Below are positions 42,993-50,955 of a stretch of DNA of 64,000 nucleotides, piece after piece. The translations under genes and the position numbers were made by a program. The notes below the pieces were generated by a model. It did no database searches, had not been told where the DNA came from, and saw only the letters and a program-made list of their open reading frames with translations. How positions within the stretch are numbered: the stretch's first letter is position 1; each line of letters opens with the position of its first letter. The stretch is from Flavobacterium sp. UBA2787. GTDB taxonomy: Bacteria; Bacteroidota; Bacteroidia; Flavobacteriales; Flavobacteriaceae. The DNA is taken from NCBI GenBank assembly GCA_002352205.1, contig DEHZ01000010.1, positions 62,245 to 126,244 on the forward strand. Direction: 5' to 3'.

Positions 42993-43829
42993 ATGGTTAA
43001 TCTCAACGGGAATTTAGTAGGACACGAGTCGGTGTTAAGTCAGAATAGAGCATTTCTATATGGTGATGCGGTCTTTGAAACACTTAAAGTAGTGAACGGT
43101 AAAGTGTTGTTTATGGAAGATCATTATTTTCGATTAATGGCATCCATGAGAATTATTCGAATGCAAATTCCGATGAATTTTACGTTGGAGAATTTGGAAA
43201 AGCAAATTTTAGATTTGGCAGAAAAGAACTCTTGCTCTGATTCTTGCCGAATTCGTTTTACTGTTTATCGAAATAACGGCGGATTTTATTTGCCAACCGA
43301 TAGAAATGTATCTTTTCTCATTTCAACTACGAAATTGGAAAGTAAATCTTACATAGTAAAAGAGGAGCCCTATGAGGTTGAATTGTTCAAAGATTTTTAT
43401 GTAACCAAACAATTGCTTTCAACTATTAAATCTACCAACAAGCTAATCAATACCGTTGGAAGTATTTTTGCTGATGAAAATGGTTATCAAAACTGCCTTT
43501 TACTTAATGAGGAGAAGAATGTTGTGGAAGCTTTGAATGGAAATTTGTTTATGATTACCGGAAACAGATTGATTACTCCGCCACTCTCGGAAGGATGTTT
43601 AAACGGAATCATGCGTAAACAGATTTTAGCAATAGCAAAAAAGGTAGAAGGATTAGAAGTTTTAGAAGAACCAATTTCTCCTTTTGATTTACAAAAAGCA
43701 GACGAACTTTTTATAACCAATATTATTCAAGGAGTTCAACCCATCACAAAGTACCGTAAAAAAGAATTTGCAATAAACTGGTCTAAAATTTTATTAGAAA
43801 AAATAAATCAGTTAGCAGAAATTAATTAA
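42993..43829 (+). CDS. Aminotransferase class IV (branched-chain or aminodeoxychorismate lyase type)
   Basis: A PLP-dependent fold type IV enzyme of 278 residues. The start at 42993 (MVNLNGNLV) is preferred over a TTG at 42966 that lies in the terminator hairpin. Motifs: GDAVFETLKV (about 22-31), the PLP lysine in KSTNKLINTVGS (about 148-159), VEALNGNLFMI (about 178-188) and a C-terminal DELFITNIIQGVQPI. The family includes IlvE, D-amino acid transaminase and PabC, and the sequence alone does not decide. It overlaps the AlgH/YqgE gene in convergent orientation by four bases. Confidence 0.88.
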   Translation: MVNLNGNLVGHESVLSQNRAFLYGDAVFETLKVVNGKVLFMEDHYFRLMASMRIIRMQIPMNFTLENLEKQILDLAEKNSCSDSCRIRFTVYRNNGGFYLPTDRNVSFLISTTKLESKSYIVKEEPYEVELFKDFYVTKQLLSTIKSTNKLINTVGSIFADENGYQNCLLLNEEKNVVEALNGNLFMITGNRLITPPLSEGCLNGIMRKQILAIAKKVEGLEVLEEPISPFDLQKADELFITNIIQGVQPITKYRKKEFAINWSKILLEKINQLAEIN

Positions 43830-44386
43830 TTCAACATTGGATTTTCAGGAGCGTTAGACCAAATAAGATATTCTCCACCTAATTCCATGATTTTTTCTTT
43901 CCAAAAATTGGAAGATGACTTTTGAAGAATCTTTTGTTTGTAGCTATTTTCAATCAAAATCCAAGAATTAGAATTCATTTCAGTTTCTAATTGATTGGCA
44001 TCCCAACCGGTATAGCCTAAAAAGAACCGAATATTATTTTTGTTTATTTCTCCGCTATTTATCAAGTCGCGGGTTTTCTCAAAATCACCACCCCAATAAA
44101 TACCGTTAGAAATTTCAACACTATCCGGAATTAAATCAGGAACACTATGAATAAAATAAAGATTATCCTGCTCTACAGGACCTCCATTATAGATAGTAAA
44201 AGACGATTCAATTTCGGGAACTAAATCCATTAACGTATAATCAAGTGGTTTGTTAAGAATAAAACCAACTGAACCTTCATCGTTGTGATCGGCTAATAAA
44301 ATAACCGACCTATTAAAGGACAAATCACCCAAAATAGAAGGCTCAGCAATGAGTAAATGACCTTTTTTAAGTTTTTCTGAAATCAT
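43826..44386 (-). CDS. YqgE/AlgH family protein
   Basis: A 186-residue member of UPF0301 (YqgE/AlgH). The start at 44386 (MISEKLKKGHLLIAEP) is chosen; a longer frame to 44428 adds 14 residues with no support. Family signatures are LKKGHLLIAEPSILGDLSFNRSV (split), HNDEGSVGFILNKPL (about 34-48), YNGGPVEQDNLYFIHS and LGYTGWDANQLETEM (about 126-140). The biochemical role is unresolved; links to alginate regulation and to Holliday-junction resolvase YqgF come from other bacteria. It overlaps the aminotransferase stop by four bases and lies 122 bp upstream of HU. Confidence 0.92.
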   Translation of the reverse strand: MISEKLKKGHLLIAEPSILGDLSFNRSVILLADHNDEGSVGFILNKPLDYTLMDLVPEIESSFTIYNGGPVEQDNLYFIHSVPDLIPDSVEISNGIYWGGDFEKTRDLINSGEINKNNIRFFLGYTGWDANQLETEMNSNSWILIENSYKQKILQKSSSNFWKEKIMELGGEYLIWSNAPENPMLN

Positions 44387-44460
44387 ATCCTTGCAATTTT
44401 TAGTTAAATTTAACAAATTTATTTCCAATTATCCAAATATTTTGAGAAAAACTATAAAAA

Positions 44461-44487
44461 AAAAGTCTCCCAAAATGGAAGACTTTT
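44461..44487 (-). terminator. Terminator of the HU gene
   Basis: AAAAGTCT (44461-44468) and AGACTTTT (44480-44487) with CC/GG inside form a hairpin; on the minus strand it is followed by T residues, 22 bp beyond the HU stop. Confidence 0.85.
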
Positions 44488-44508
44488 CTTTATATCAAAT
44501 CAATTAGA

Positions 44509-44781
44509 CTAGTTTACAGTACCTTCTAATTCTGCACCAGCTTTGAATTTAACAACATTCTTAGCAGCAATTTTGATAGTTTTTCCAGTTTGTGGATTTC
44601 TACCATCTCTTGCAGCTCTTTTAGATACTGACCATGATCCGAAACCTACTAAAGAAACTCTTCCACCTTTTTTCAAAGTAGCACCTACGTTTCCTAAAAA
44701 TGATTCTAAAGCCAATTTAGCAGCTGCTTTAGTGATACCTGCATCTGCAGCAATAGCATCGATTAATTCTGATTTGTTCAT
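44509..44781 (-). CDS. HU-family DNA-binding protein
   Basis: A 90-residue histone-like protein that bends and compacts DNA. The start is the ATG at 44781 (MNKSELIDAIAADAG), the usual HU N-terminus; a frame to 44811 adds ten residues. The helix pair ITKAAAKLALESFLGNV is followed by the arm region VSLVGFGSWSVSKRAARDGRNPQTGK (split here as VGFGSWSVSKRAARDG then RNPQTGK, about 47-71). It is a single gene with an exact promoter and two upstream TGTTGATAA words 21 bp apart that may bind a regulator. IHF subunits are an alternative, but the sequence is closer to HU. Confidence 0.95.
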   Translation of the reverse strand: MNKSELIDAIAADAGITKAAAKLALESFLGNVGATLKKGGRVSLVGFGSWSVSKRAARDGRNPQTGKTIKIAAKNVVKFKAGAELEGTVN

Positions 44782-44825
44782 AATAATAGTTATTAATTGT
44801 TGGTTAAACATAAAGTTAATTGTAA

Positions 44826-44855
44826 CAAATTTAATAGGATTTCCTTACTGTACAA
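44826..44855 (-). promoter_or_regulatory. Promoter of the HU gene
   Basis: On the minus strand TTG (44853-44855), a 19-bp spacer and TAAATTTG (44826-44833) match the Bacteroidota consensus exactly, 45 bp before the ATG. Confidence 0.8.
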
Positions 44856-44881
44856 GTGTTTTCGTGAGTTTTCGTCAAATT

Positions 44882-44911
44882 TGTTGATAACTTGGGTCGT
44901 ATTGTTGATAA
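44882..44911. repeat. Two TGTTGATAA words 21 bp apart upstream of HU
   Basis: TGTTGATAA at 44882-44890 and 44903-44911 are direct repeats two helical turns apart, 27 bp upstream of the HU -33 element. The reverse, TTATCAACA, differs by one base from the E. coli DnaA box TTATCCACA. A similar pair occurs at 58150-58170. Confidence 0.6.
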
Positions 44912-44960
44912 AGCCGTGTTATTCGTCGGTATTTTTCACTTTTTTGAGTGTTTTCAGTGC

Positions 44961-45908
44961 CTAAAGAGCCATTGCCGAGGTAGAAAATTTCATTCCGTTG
45001 AGCAATTCCTGAACATTCATTTTCTTTTTTCCGGGGAATTGAATGCTTAAGATGTGAATAAAACCATCCGATACAGCAATTTTCATTTCCTTTTTGGCGG
45101 ATTGAATTGTTCCAACTTGAAAAGAATGATTTTCTTTTTCAAAAGAGGCTTCATAGATTTTTACATTCCATTCCTGTTCTCCGTCTTGTACTAAGCTCCA
45201 TGCTACCGGATATGGACTTAAACCTCGAATTAGATTAAAAATTTCTTCTCCGGATTTTGTCCAGTCAATTTTACAATTGTCTCGGTTGAGTTTATATGCA
45301 GTCTTTATTTCAGGAGAATCGTTTTGTAGAGTTGTTTGCACCGTTCCATTTTCAATCGCAACCAAAGTTTCAATTACGGTCTTACTTCCTAAAACCATTA
45401 ATCTGTCATGCAATTGACCCACATTTTCTGTTGGTTCAATTGGTGTTTCGGCTGAATGAATAATGGCTCCGGTATCAATTTTATCATCAATAAAAAAAGT
45501 AGTCACACCGGTTTTGGTTTCACCATTAATAATTGCCCAATTAATAGGAGCTGCTCCTCTATAATTAGGTAGGAGGGAAGCATGCAAGTTAAATGTACCA
45601 AATTTTGGCATTTTCCATACCACTTCGGGCAACATTCTAAAAGCAACTACTACCTGACAGTTTGCGTTAAGACTTTTTAATTCTTCTAAAAAATTATCGT
45701 CTTTTAAATTGGTTGGTTGTAGAATTTTTAATCCTTTTTCTAAAGCATAATCTTTTACAGCAGAAGTATTTATTTTCTGACCTCTTCCGGCGGGTTTATC
45801 AGGAGCTGTGATTACGCCAACTACATTATATTTATGTTGTAAAATTGTATCTAAAATCCCAACGGCAAAATCGGGCGTTCCCATAAAAACGATGCGTAAT
45901 TTTTCCAT
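44961..45908 (-). CDS. fmt: Methionyl-tRNA formyltransferase
   Basis: Formylates Met-tRNA for initiation. The ATG at 45908 (MEKLRIVFMGTPDFAV) is chosen; a longer frame to 45980 adds 24 residues inside recQ. The conserved NLHASLLPNYRGAAPI (about 106-121) carries the catalytic Asn and His, and DDKIDTGAII (about 142-151) the catalytic Asp. The C-terminal RNA-binding domain (about 205-315) is intact. At 315 residues it is normal length. It starts one base after the recQ stop, so it is coupled to recQ and to the ATPase gene ahead. Confidence 0.96.
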   Translation of the reverse strand: MEKLRIVFMGTPDFAVGILDTILQHKYNVVGVITAPDKPAGRGQKINTSAVKDYALEKGLKILQPTNLKDDNFLEELKSLNANCQVVVAFRMLPEVVWKMPKFGTFNLHASLLPNYRGAAPINWAIINGETKTGVTTFFIDDKIDTGAIIHSAETPIEPTENVGQLHDRLMVLGSKTVIETLVAIENGTVQTTLQNDSPEIKTAYKLNRDNCKIDWTKSGEEIFNLIRGLSPYPVAWSLVQDGEQEWNVKIYEASFEKENHSFQVGTIQSAKKEMKIAVSDGFIHILSIQFPGKKKMNVQELLNGMKFSTSAMAL

Positions 45909-45909
45909 G

Positions 45910-47802
45910 CTATGCTTTTGTGTATTTATTATTGGGAAGAATAATGATTTTTTCTTCATCCAATAGTTCTTGTAATGCAAAGATAAGTTCCTGTTCTTTA
46001 CAATCCATGATTTTTTCTAATTCACGGGAAGAATACGGTTTTTCAGAAATAATATTCAGAATCAATTGATTGAGTTGATTTGAATTATTGCTTTTTTCTT
46101 TTTTTGAAATGCAGTAGGAGCAAATTCCGCAATTGGTTGTGTTTTTCTCTCCAAAATAGGCTAGTATAAAACGACTTTTACAAATTTCATTATTAGTAAC
46201 GTAATGAAAAACCTCTTCAATTTGTTCCTTTTTTAAATCGTTTTGCTTTTCTAAATATTTTGAAACGCGGTTTATTGTGCGTTCGTCTTCTCTAACTTCA
46301 TTAAAAGTAATTATGGCATCGTTATTTTTGGCAATATAATCAACAATGCCTTTTTCTTTTAGACGATTTAAAACTGATTCAACTTGTTCTTCGGAACTGT
46401 TGCTTTTTCGTGCAATAAGTGAAAGATTTACAGCGGTTTGATATTCATAGATACCAGGGTACGTTCGCAAAAAAGCTAAAATGATTTCCTCTTCAGAAGG
46501 ATTCAAGCTGATGTATCGAATCACTTCCTTACTTTCAATAATGAATTGCAAATTGATTTTTTCTGAATATTCCTGCGTAAAACTGATGATTCCTTGACGG
46601 TCTAAAAATTGCAAACCTGAATACGTTTTTATGATAGGAAAATTATATTGCGAACAAAAGTGATTCAAATTAAACGGAAATTCTTCATTAATTCCTTCGC
46701 CGTATGCAATTTGAAAATAATTACACAATTTAATATAAACTGTTTTCAGAAATTCTTTATCTGGCAAATTGGCGATGAATTGCGATTTTGCTGAATTCAC
46801 GTCACCCGGACCAACCAATAAAACAGCATATGCTTTTTCTCCATTTCTTCCGGCACGACCGGCTTCTTGATAATAGTTTTCAATATTTTCCGGCAATTGA
46901 ATATGAATGACAGTTTTTACGTTGGATTTGTCAATTCCCATTCCAAAAGCGTTGGTTGCCACCATGACTTGTACTTTTTCACTCATCCACAAATCCATGT
47001 TTTTTGTCTTTTCTTTCATTGGCAAACCACCGTGATAAAAAGCGGCTTTAAAACCCATTTGTTGCAATTGATTGGCAACATCATAACACGATTTACGGTT
47101 TCGCACATATATAATAGAAGATTCCGGATTTTTGCTCAACATTCTTTCAATTTTGTGCAACTTATCTTCCGTTTCCACAACCATATAAGCAATATTTTCT
47201 CTGGAAAACGATTTTTGAAAAACGGTTGGTTTCTCTAATTTTAATTGCTCAATAATATCCTTTTTAACCCGTTCTGTTGCCGAAGCCGTTAAAGCCAAAA
47301 AAGGAACTTCCGGAAAGAAACTTTTTAATTGTCCAATTTTTAAATAAGACGGTCTAAAATCGTGGCCCCATTGCGAAACACAATGAGCTTCGTCAATCGC
47401 AATTAAATTTAGCGGAAGATTTTTGATTTTTTCTAAGACCCAATCTTGTTCTAATCGTTCGGGTGAGAGGTATAAAAATTTGTAGTTTCCGTATAAACAA
47501 TTATCTAACAAGGTAATGGTTTCGTCGGTAGAAATTCCGCCGGTTAATGCTAAAGCTTTTATATCTCTTTTGGAAAGGTTTTCTACTTGATCTTTCATCA
47601 AGGCAATCAAAGGAGAAATTACCAGACATATTCCGTCTTTCATTAAAGCCGGAACTTGAAAACATATTGATTTTCCTCCTCCGGTGGGCATTAACCCAAA
47701 TGTATCAGATCCGGATAGAACGGCGTTTATAATTTCTTTTTGAGGCGTTCGAAATTCATCATATCCCCAATATTTTTTTAGAATTTCTTCGGCTTTTATC
47801 AT
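45910..47802 (-). CDS. recQ: ATP-dependent DNA helicase RecQ
   Basis: A 3'-5' superfamily 2 helicase for recombination and repair. Motif I MPTGGGKSICFQ (38-49) and motif II DEAHC (about 137-141) are intact, as are motif III TASAT and the C-terminal helicase motif ending YYQEAGRAGRNG (about 312-323). The zinc-binding region shows CKSRFILAYFGE and CGICSYC (about 540-562). At 630 residues it is somewhat shorter than E. coli RecQ and ends near a poorly recognised C-terminal region, so an HRDC domain is not obvious. It lies between the ATPase gene (three bases upstream) and fmt. Confidence 0.94.
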   Translation of the reverse strand: MIKAEEILKKYWGYDEFRTPQKEIINAVLSGSDTFGLMPTGGGKSICFQVPALMKDGICLVISPLIALMKDQVENLSKRDIKALALTGGISTDETITLLDNCLYGNYKFLYLSPERLEQDWVLEKIKNLPLNLIAIDEAHCVSQWGHDFRPSYLKIGQLKSFFPEVPFLALTASATERVKKDIIEQLKLEKPTVFQKSFSRENIAYMVVETEDKLHKIERMLSKNPESSIIYVRNRKSCYDVANQLQQMGFKAAFYHGGLPMKEKTKNMDLWMSEKVQVMVATNAFGMGIDKSNVKTVIHIQLPENIENYYQEAGRAGRNGEKAYAVLLVGPGDVNSAKSQFIANLPDKEFLKTVYIKLCNYFQIAYGEGINEEFPFNLNHFCSQYNFPIIKTYSGLQFLDRQGIISFTQEYSEKINLQFIIESKEVIRYISLNPSEEEIILAFLRTYPGIYEYQTAVNLSLIARKSNSSEEQVESVLNRLKEKGIVDYIAKNNDAIITFNEVREDERTINRVSKYLEKQNDLKKEQIEEVFHYVTNNEICKSRFILAYFGEKNTTNCGICSYCISKKEKSNNSNQLNQLILNIISEKPYSSRELEKIMDCKEQELIFALQELLDEEKIIILPNNKYTKA

Positions 47803-47805
47803 TTT

Positions 47806-48345
47806 TTATCGCGATATGGCATCTAAGATAAAAAGAATTCTTTTATCTTGTACATCCAACGGAACTTCTATCAGTTCGTAGCCATAATTTTCGTAAGTTT
47901 CCTTCAAATGATTATAGATGAGTTTGGCTTGTTCGAAGTTTTCATAACGTTCTTCATCCGATTGATAAATTTCTTCCCATGGCGGTAAAAGAAAGACTTT
48001 TGTGTATTTATTTGTACGGCATTCTTCATCAAAAAAAGAAGGATAACTATCTCCAATATAATGCATATAGGCTAAAATATCAGGAATGCCGCGATCTAAA
48101 AAAATTAATTTTTCTGAATGTTCATTCGCCTGAATGTATTGTTTTTTTCTTCCTTCCAACAACAATTCACTAAACAATAATGGTTTTTCCAGAAATAATT
48201 GTTCAATTCCCTGTTTTCGGGCATCGTTAATAATTTCTCTGGAAATTTCAGGAAAACAAGTGTAACCTTTTTCAAGTAATCCGTTAATAATTGTTGTTTT
48301 TCCTGTTCCGGGACCACCGGTTATAACTATAATTTCTTTATTCAC
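47806..48345 (-). CDS. P-loop ATPase (AAA_28 type), unknown role
   Basis: A 179-residue P-loop protein: Walker A TGGPGTGKTT (about 9-18), a central SREIINDARKQG (about 35-46), and LIFLDRGIPDILAY (about 80-93) that acts as a Walker B-like DRG. This pattern matches the AAA_28/NadR-kinase-like group, which are small nucleoside or cofactor kinases, or signalling proteins such as Ttd14. The exact substrate is unknown. It is the first gene of the ATPase-recQ-fmt operon, ending three bases before recQ. Confidence 0.85.
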   Translation of the reverse strand: MNKEIIVITGGPGTGKTTIINGLLEKGYTCFPEISREIINDARKQGIEQLFLEKPLLFSELLLEGRKKQYIQANEHSEKLIFLDRGIPDILAYMHYIGDSYPSFFDEECRTNKYTKVFLLPPWEEIYQSDEERYENFEQAKLIYNHLKETYENYGYELIEVPLDVQDKRILFILDAISR

Positions 48346-48542
48346 AAGTATTCAATAAGGTGGTAAATTTAGAAAAATACTCAGCTTGTAAACAAACTTT
48401 TGCAGAACTTTAAGTCTTATTAAATAAATTTGTTCAGAAATTTAATAAGATAATTTTCAATTCAAACTAAATGAATGATTTAAACTCAGCTACAAATCAT
48501 TAAAATTCAATTTCAATTTTCTAAAATCTAAAATCAATACTG

Positions 48543-48550
48543 TATATTTG
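48543..48550 (+). promoter_or_regulatory. -7 element of the DUF493 gene
   Basis: TATATTTG is an exact -7 element 17 bp before the ATG at 48568; TTTTC lies near the expected -33 position. Confidence 0.55.
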
Positions 48551-48567
48551 CCTATAATAAAAATGTT

Positions 48568-48852
48568 ATGGATAAGAATACAGAAGAATTTTATGAAAGA
48601 CTGAAAGAAGAATTACGAACTACTTCAAATTGGCCTTCCATTTACCTTTATAAATTTATTGTTCCAACCGATACTTCAAAAATAATTGCTGTGGAAGAAG
48701 CGTTTAATAACATGGGTGCAGTGATTAACACCGTACAATCAAAAACCGGTAAGTTTACCAGCGTTTCCATTAATGTTAGCATGGAAAGTCCGGAACATGT
48801 AGTGGCAAAATACCAAGAAGTTTCTACAGTAGAAGGAATAATTTCGCTTTAA
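48568..48852 (+). CDS. DUF493 family protein (YbeD-like)
   Basis: A 94-residue ACT-like protein of the YbeD/DUF493 family. The core WPSIYLYKFIVPTDTSK (about 18-34) and a later SKTGKFTSVSINVSME (about 57-72) match the ferredoxin-like fold. In other bacteria YbeD sits near lipoate genes, but here it precedes a DUF4290 gene and murA, all on one strand with short gaps (11 and 15 bp), a conserved Bacteroidota layout. Function is unknown. Confidence 0.88.
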   Translation: MDKNTEEFYERLKEELRTTSNWPSIYLYKFIVPTDTSKIIAVEEAFNNMGAVINTVQSKTGKFTSVSINVSMESPEHVVAKYQEVSTVEGIISL

Positions 48853-48863
48853 AAAATACGAAA

Positions 48864-49571
48864 ATGACTCACAATGAAAAAGCACATGATATTGTGCATG
48901 TATTAGAATATAATGCCGAGCGACCTCATTTAATGATACCTGAATATGGCCGTCATTTACAAAAATTAATCGATCAGGCAACCATTATTGAAGATAGAGA
49001 AGAGCGTAACAAAGCTGCTCGATATATCATTAAAGTAATGGGAAGTTTGAATCCGCACTTGCGTGATGTGCTTGATTTTCAACATAAATTATGGGATCAA
49101 CTCTTCATCATGTCTAATTTTAAATTAGAGGTTGATAGTCCGTATCCTATTCCAACTCGTGAAGTTATCAACCTTAAACCGGAACGATTGGGGTATCCTC
49201 AAAAATTTCCAAAGTATCGTTTTTACGGAAACAACATCAAATACATGATTGATGTGGCTAACAGTTGGGAAGAAAGTGAGTTAAAATCGGCTCTCATCAA
49301 AGTTATTGCCAACCACATGAAAAAGTCTTATTTAAGTTGGAATAAAGATACCGTTGATGATAAGGCAATCTTTGATCATTTATTTGAACTTTCCGGCGGA
49401 CGAATTGATTTGCATCAAAGTACAGAAGAATTGCTGAATACGTCTGATTTAATGCGAACCAATAAAAAGGTTTCCAATAAAAACATGCCGCTTATTCAAA
49501 AAAATCCTCTGATTAAGAAAAACAACAAAAATATAAAGGCAAAACCGTATAAAAATAACAATCAGAAATAA
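48864..49571 (+). CDS. DUF4290 family protein
   Basis: A 235-residue protein of a family known, from memory, mainly in Bacteroidota. It opens HNEKAHDIVHVLEYNAERPHLMIPEYGRH (split: HNEKAHDIVHVLEYNAERP then HLMIPEYGRH) and continues with a helical region ending near 180; the C-terminal 45 residues are lysine- and asparagine-rich and probably disordered. No catalytic motif is recognised. Its place between DUF493 and murA is conserved in this group and suggests a link to peptidoglycan synthesis, but none is proven. Confidence 0.88.
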   Translation: MTHNEKAHDIVHVLEYNAERPHLMIPEYGRHLQKLIDQATIIEDREERNKAARYIIKVMGSLNPHLRDVLDFQHKLWDQLFIMSNFKLEVDSPYPIPTREVINLKPERLGYPQKFPKYRFYGNNIKYMIDVANSWEESELKSALIKVIANHMKKSYLSWNKDTVDDKAIFDHLFELSGGRIDLHQSTEELLNTSDLMRTNKKVSNKNMPLIQKNPLIKKNNKNIKAKPYKNNNQK

Positions 49572-49586
49572 TCGCTATAAACGAAT

Positions 49587-50897
49587 ATGGGAACATTCAA
49601 AATAGAAGGCGGTCATCGTCTTAAAGGAGAAATTCATCCGCAAGGAGCAAAAAATGAAGCATTACAAATTTTATGTACGGTACTGCTAACGCCTGAAAAG
49701 GTTACGATTAACAACATTCCGGATATTTTGGATGTCAATAAATTAATTACACTTTTAGGAAACTTAGGTGTAAAAATGCAAAAAAACGGACCCGGTTCCA
49801 TTACGTTTCAAGCAGATGAAGTAAATGTAGGTTATTTGGAGACCGAAGCATTTAAAAAAGAAGGTGGTTCATTACGTGGTTCTATCATGATTGTTGGTCC
49901 GCTTTTGGCTCGTTTCGGAAAAGGATATATTCCAAAACCGGGTGGCGATAAAATTGGAAGAAGACGATTAGATACGCATTTTGAAGGATTTATCAATTTA
50001 GGTGCAAAATTCAGATACAATAGAGAAGACCATTTTTATGGCGTTGAAAATGAAGGAAGATTAAAAGGAGCTTATATGCTTTTGGATGAAGCTTCCGTTA
50101 CGGGTACGGCTAATATTGTAATGGCTTCTGTTTTGGCAGAAGGAACAACAACAATTTATAATGCTGCTTGTGAACCTTATTTGCAGCAATTGTGTGGTAT
50201 GCTAAATTCGATGGGAGCAAAGATCACCGGCGTTGGTTCAAATTTATTAAATATCGAAGGTGTTGAAAGTTTAGGTGGTTGCACACACCGTATTCTTCCC
50301 GATATGATTGAAATTGGAAGCTGGATTGGTTTAGCTGCTATGACCAGAAGTGAAATTACCATTAAAAATGTAAGTTGGGATAATTTAGGTGTAATTCCAT
50401 CGGTTTTTAGAAAATTAGGAATCACGATTGAACGTCGTGGCGACGATATTTATATTCCTGAACATAAAGATGGTTATGAAATTAAGAAAGATATCGATGG
50501 TTCTATTCTAACCGTTGCCGATGCTCCGTGGCCAGGATTTACGCCTGATTTATTGAGTATTGTTCTCGTGGTGGCTACACAAGCAAAAGGGGAAGTGTTA
50601 ATTCACCAAAAAATGTTTGAAAGCCGTTTGTTCTTCGTGGATAAATTGATTGACATGGGAGCAAAAATTATTCTGTGTGATCCGCACCGTGCCATTGTTA
50701 TCGGACATAATTTTCAATCGCAATTGAAAGCTACTACTATGTCATCACCTGATATTAGAGCAGGAATTTCATTATTAATTGCTGCTTTGTCGGCAAAAGG
50801 AACAAGTACTATTCAGAATATTGAACAGATTGATAGAGGTTATGAACGAATTGACGAACGATTAAGAGCCATTGGTGCAAACGTTGTCAGAATTTAG
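49587..50897 (+). CDS. murA: UDP-N-acetylglucosamine 1-carboxyvinyltransferase
   Basis: First committed enzyme of peptidoglycan synthesis; transfers enolpyruvate from PEP to UDP-GlcNAc. The N-terminal GAKNEALQI and the central GPLLARFGKGYIPKPGGDKIG (split: GPLLARFGKGY then IPKPGGDKIG, about 104-124) identify it. In E. coli the corresponding loop is LPGGCTIG, with the Cys115 that fosfomycin alkylates; here the residue is Asp121 (codon GAT at 49947). Cys-to-Asp MurA enzymes are active and fosfomycin-resistant in other bacteria. The C-terminal ERIDERLRAIGANVVRI is intact. Length (436) is normal. It ends a three-gene run with DUF493 and DUF4290. Confidence 0.96.
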   Translation: MGTFKIEGGHRLKGEIHPQGAKNEALQILCTVLLTPEKVTINNIPDILDVNKLITLLGNLGVKMQKNGPGSITFQADEVNVGYLETEAFKKEGGSLRGSIMIVGPLLARFGKGYIPKPGGDKIGRRRLDTHFEGFINLGAKFRYNREDHFYGVENEGRLKGAYMLLDEASVTGTANIVMASVLAEGTTTIYNAACEPYLQQLCGMLNSMGAKITGVGSNLLNIEGVESLGGCTHRILPDMIEIGSWIGLAAMTRSEITIKNVSWDNLGVIPSVFRKLGITIERRGDDIYIPEHKDGYEIKKDIDGSILTVADAPWPGFTPDLLSIVLVVATQAKGEVLIHQKMFESRLFFVDKLIDMGAKIILCDPHRAIVIGHNFQSQLKATTMSSPDIRAGISLLIAALSAKGTSTIQNIEQIDRGYERIDERLRAIGANVVRI

Positions 50898-50916
50898 TTT
50901 TACATATAAAAAATAA

Positions 50917-50952
50917 AAAAAAGAGAGTAGTTTTTTAATTACTCTCTTTTTT
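50917..50952. terminator. Bidirectional terminator between murA and the DUF5686 gene
   Basis: AAAAAAGAGAGTA (50917-50929) and TACTCTCTTTTTT (50940-50952) form a perfect 13-bp stem with a 10-nt loop, ending in T runs on both strands. It serves murA (plus) and the minus-strand gene ending at 50956. Confidence 0.9.
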
Positions 50953-50955
50953 GTT

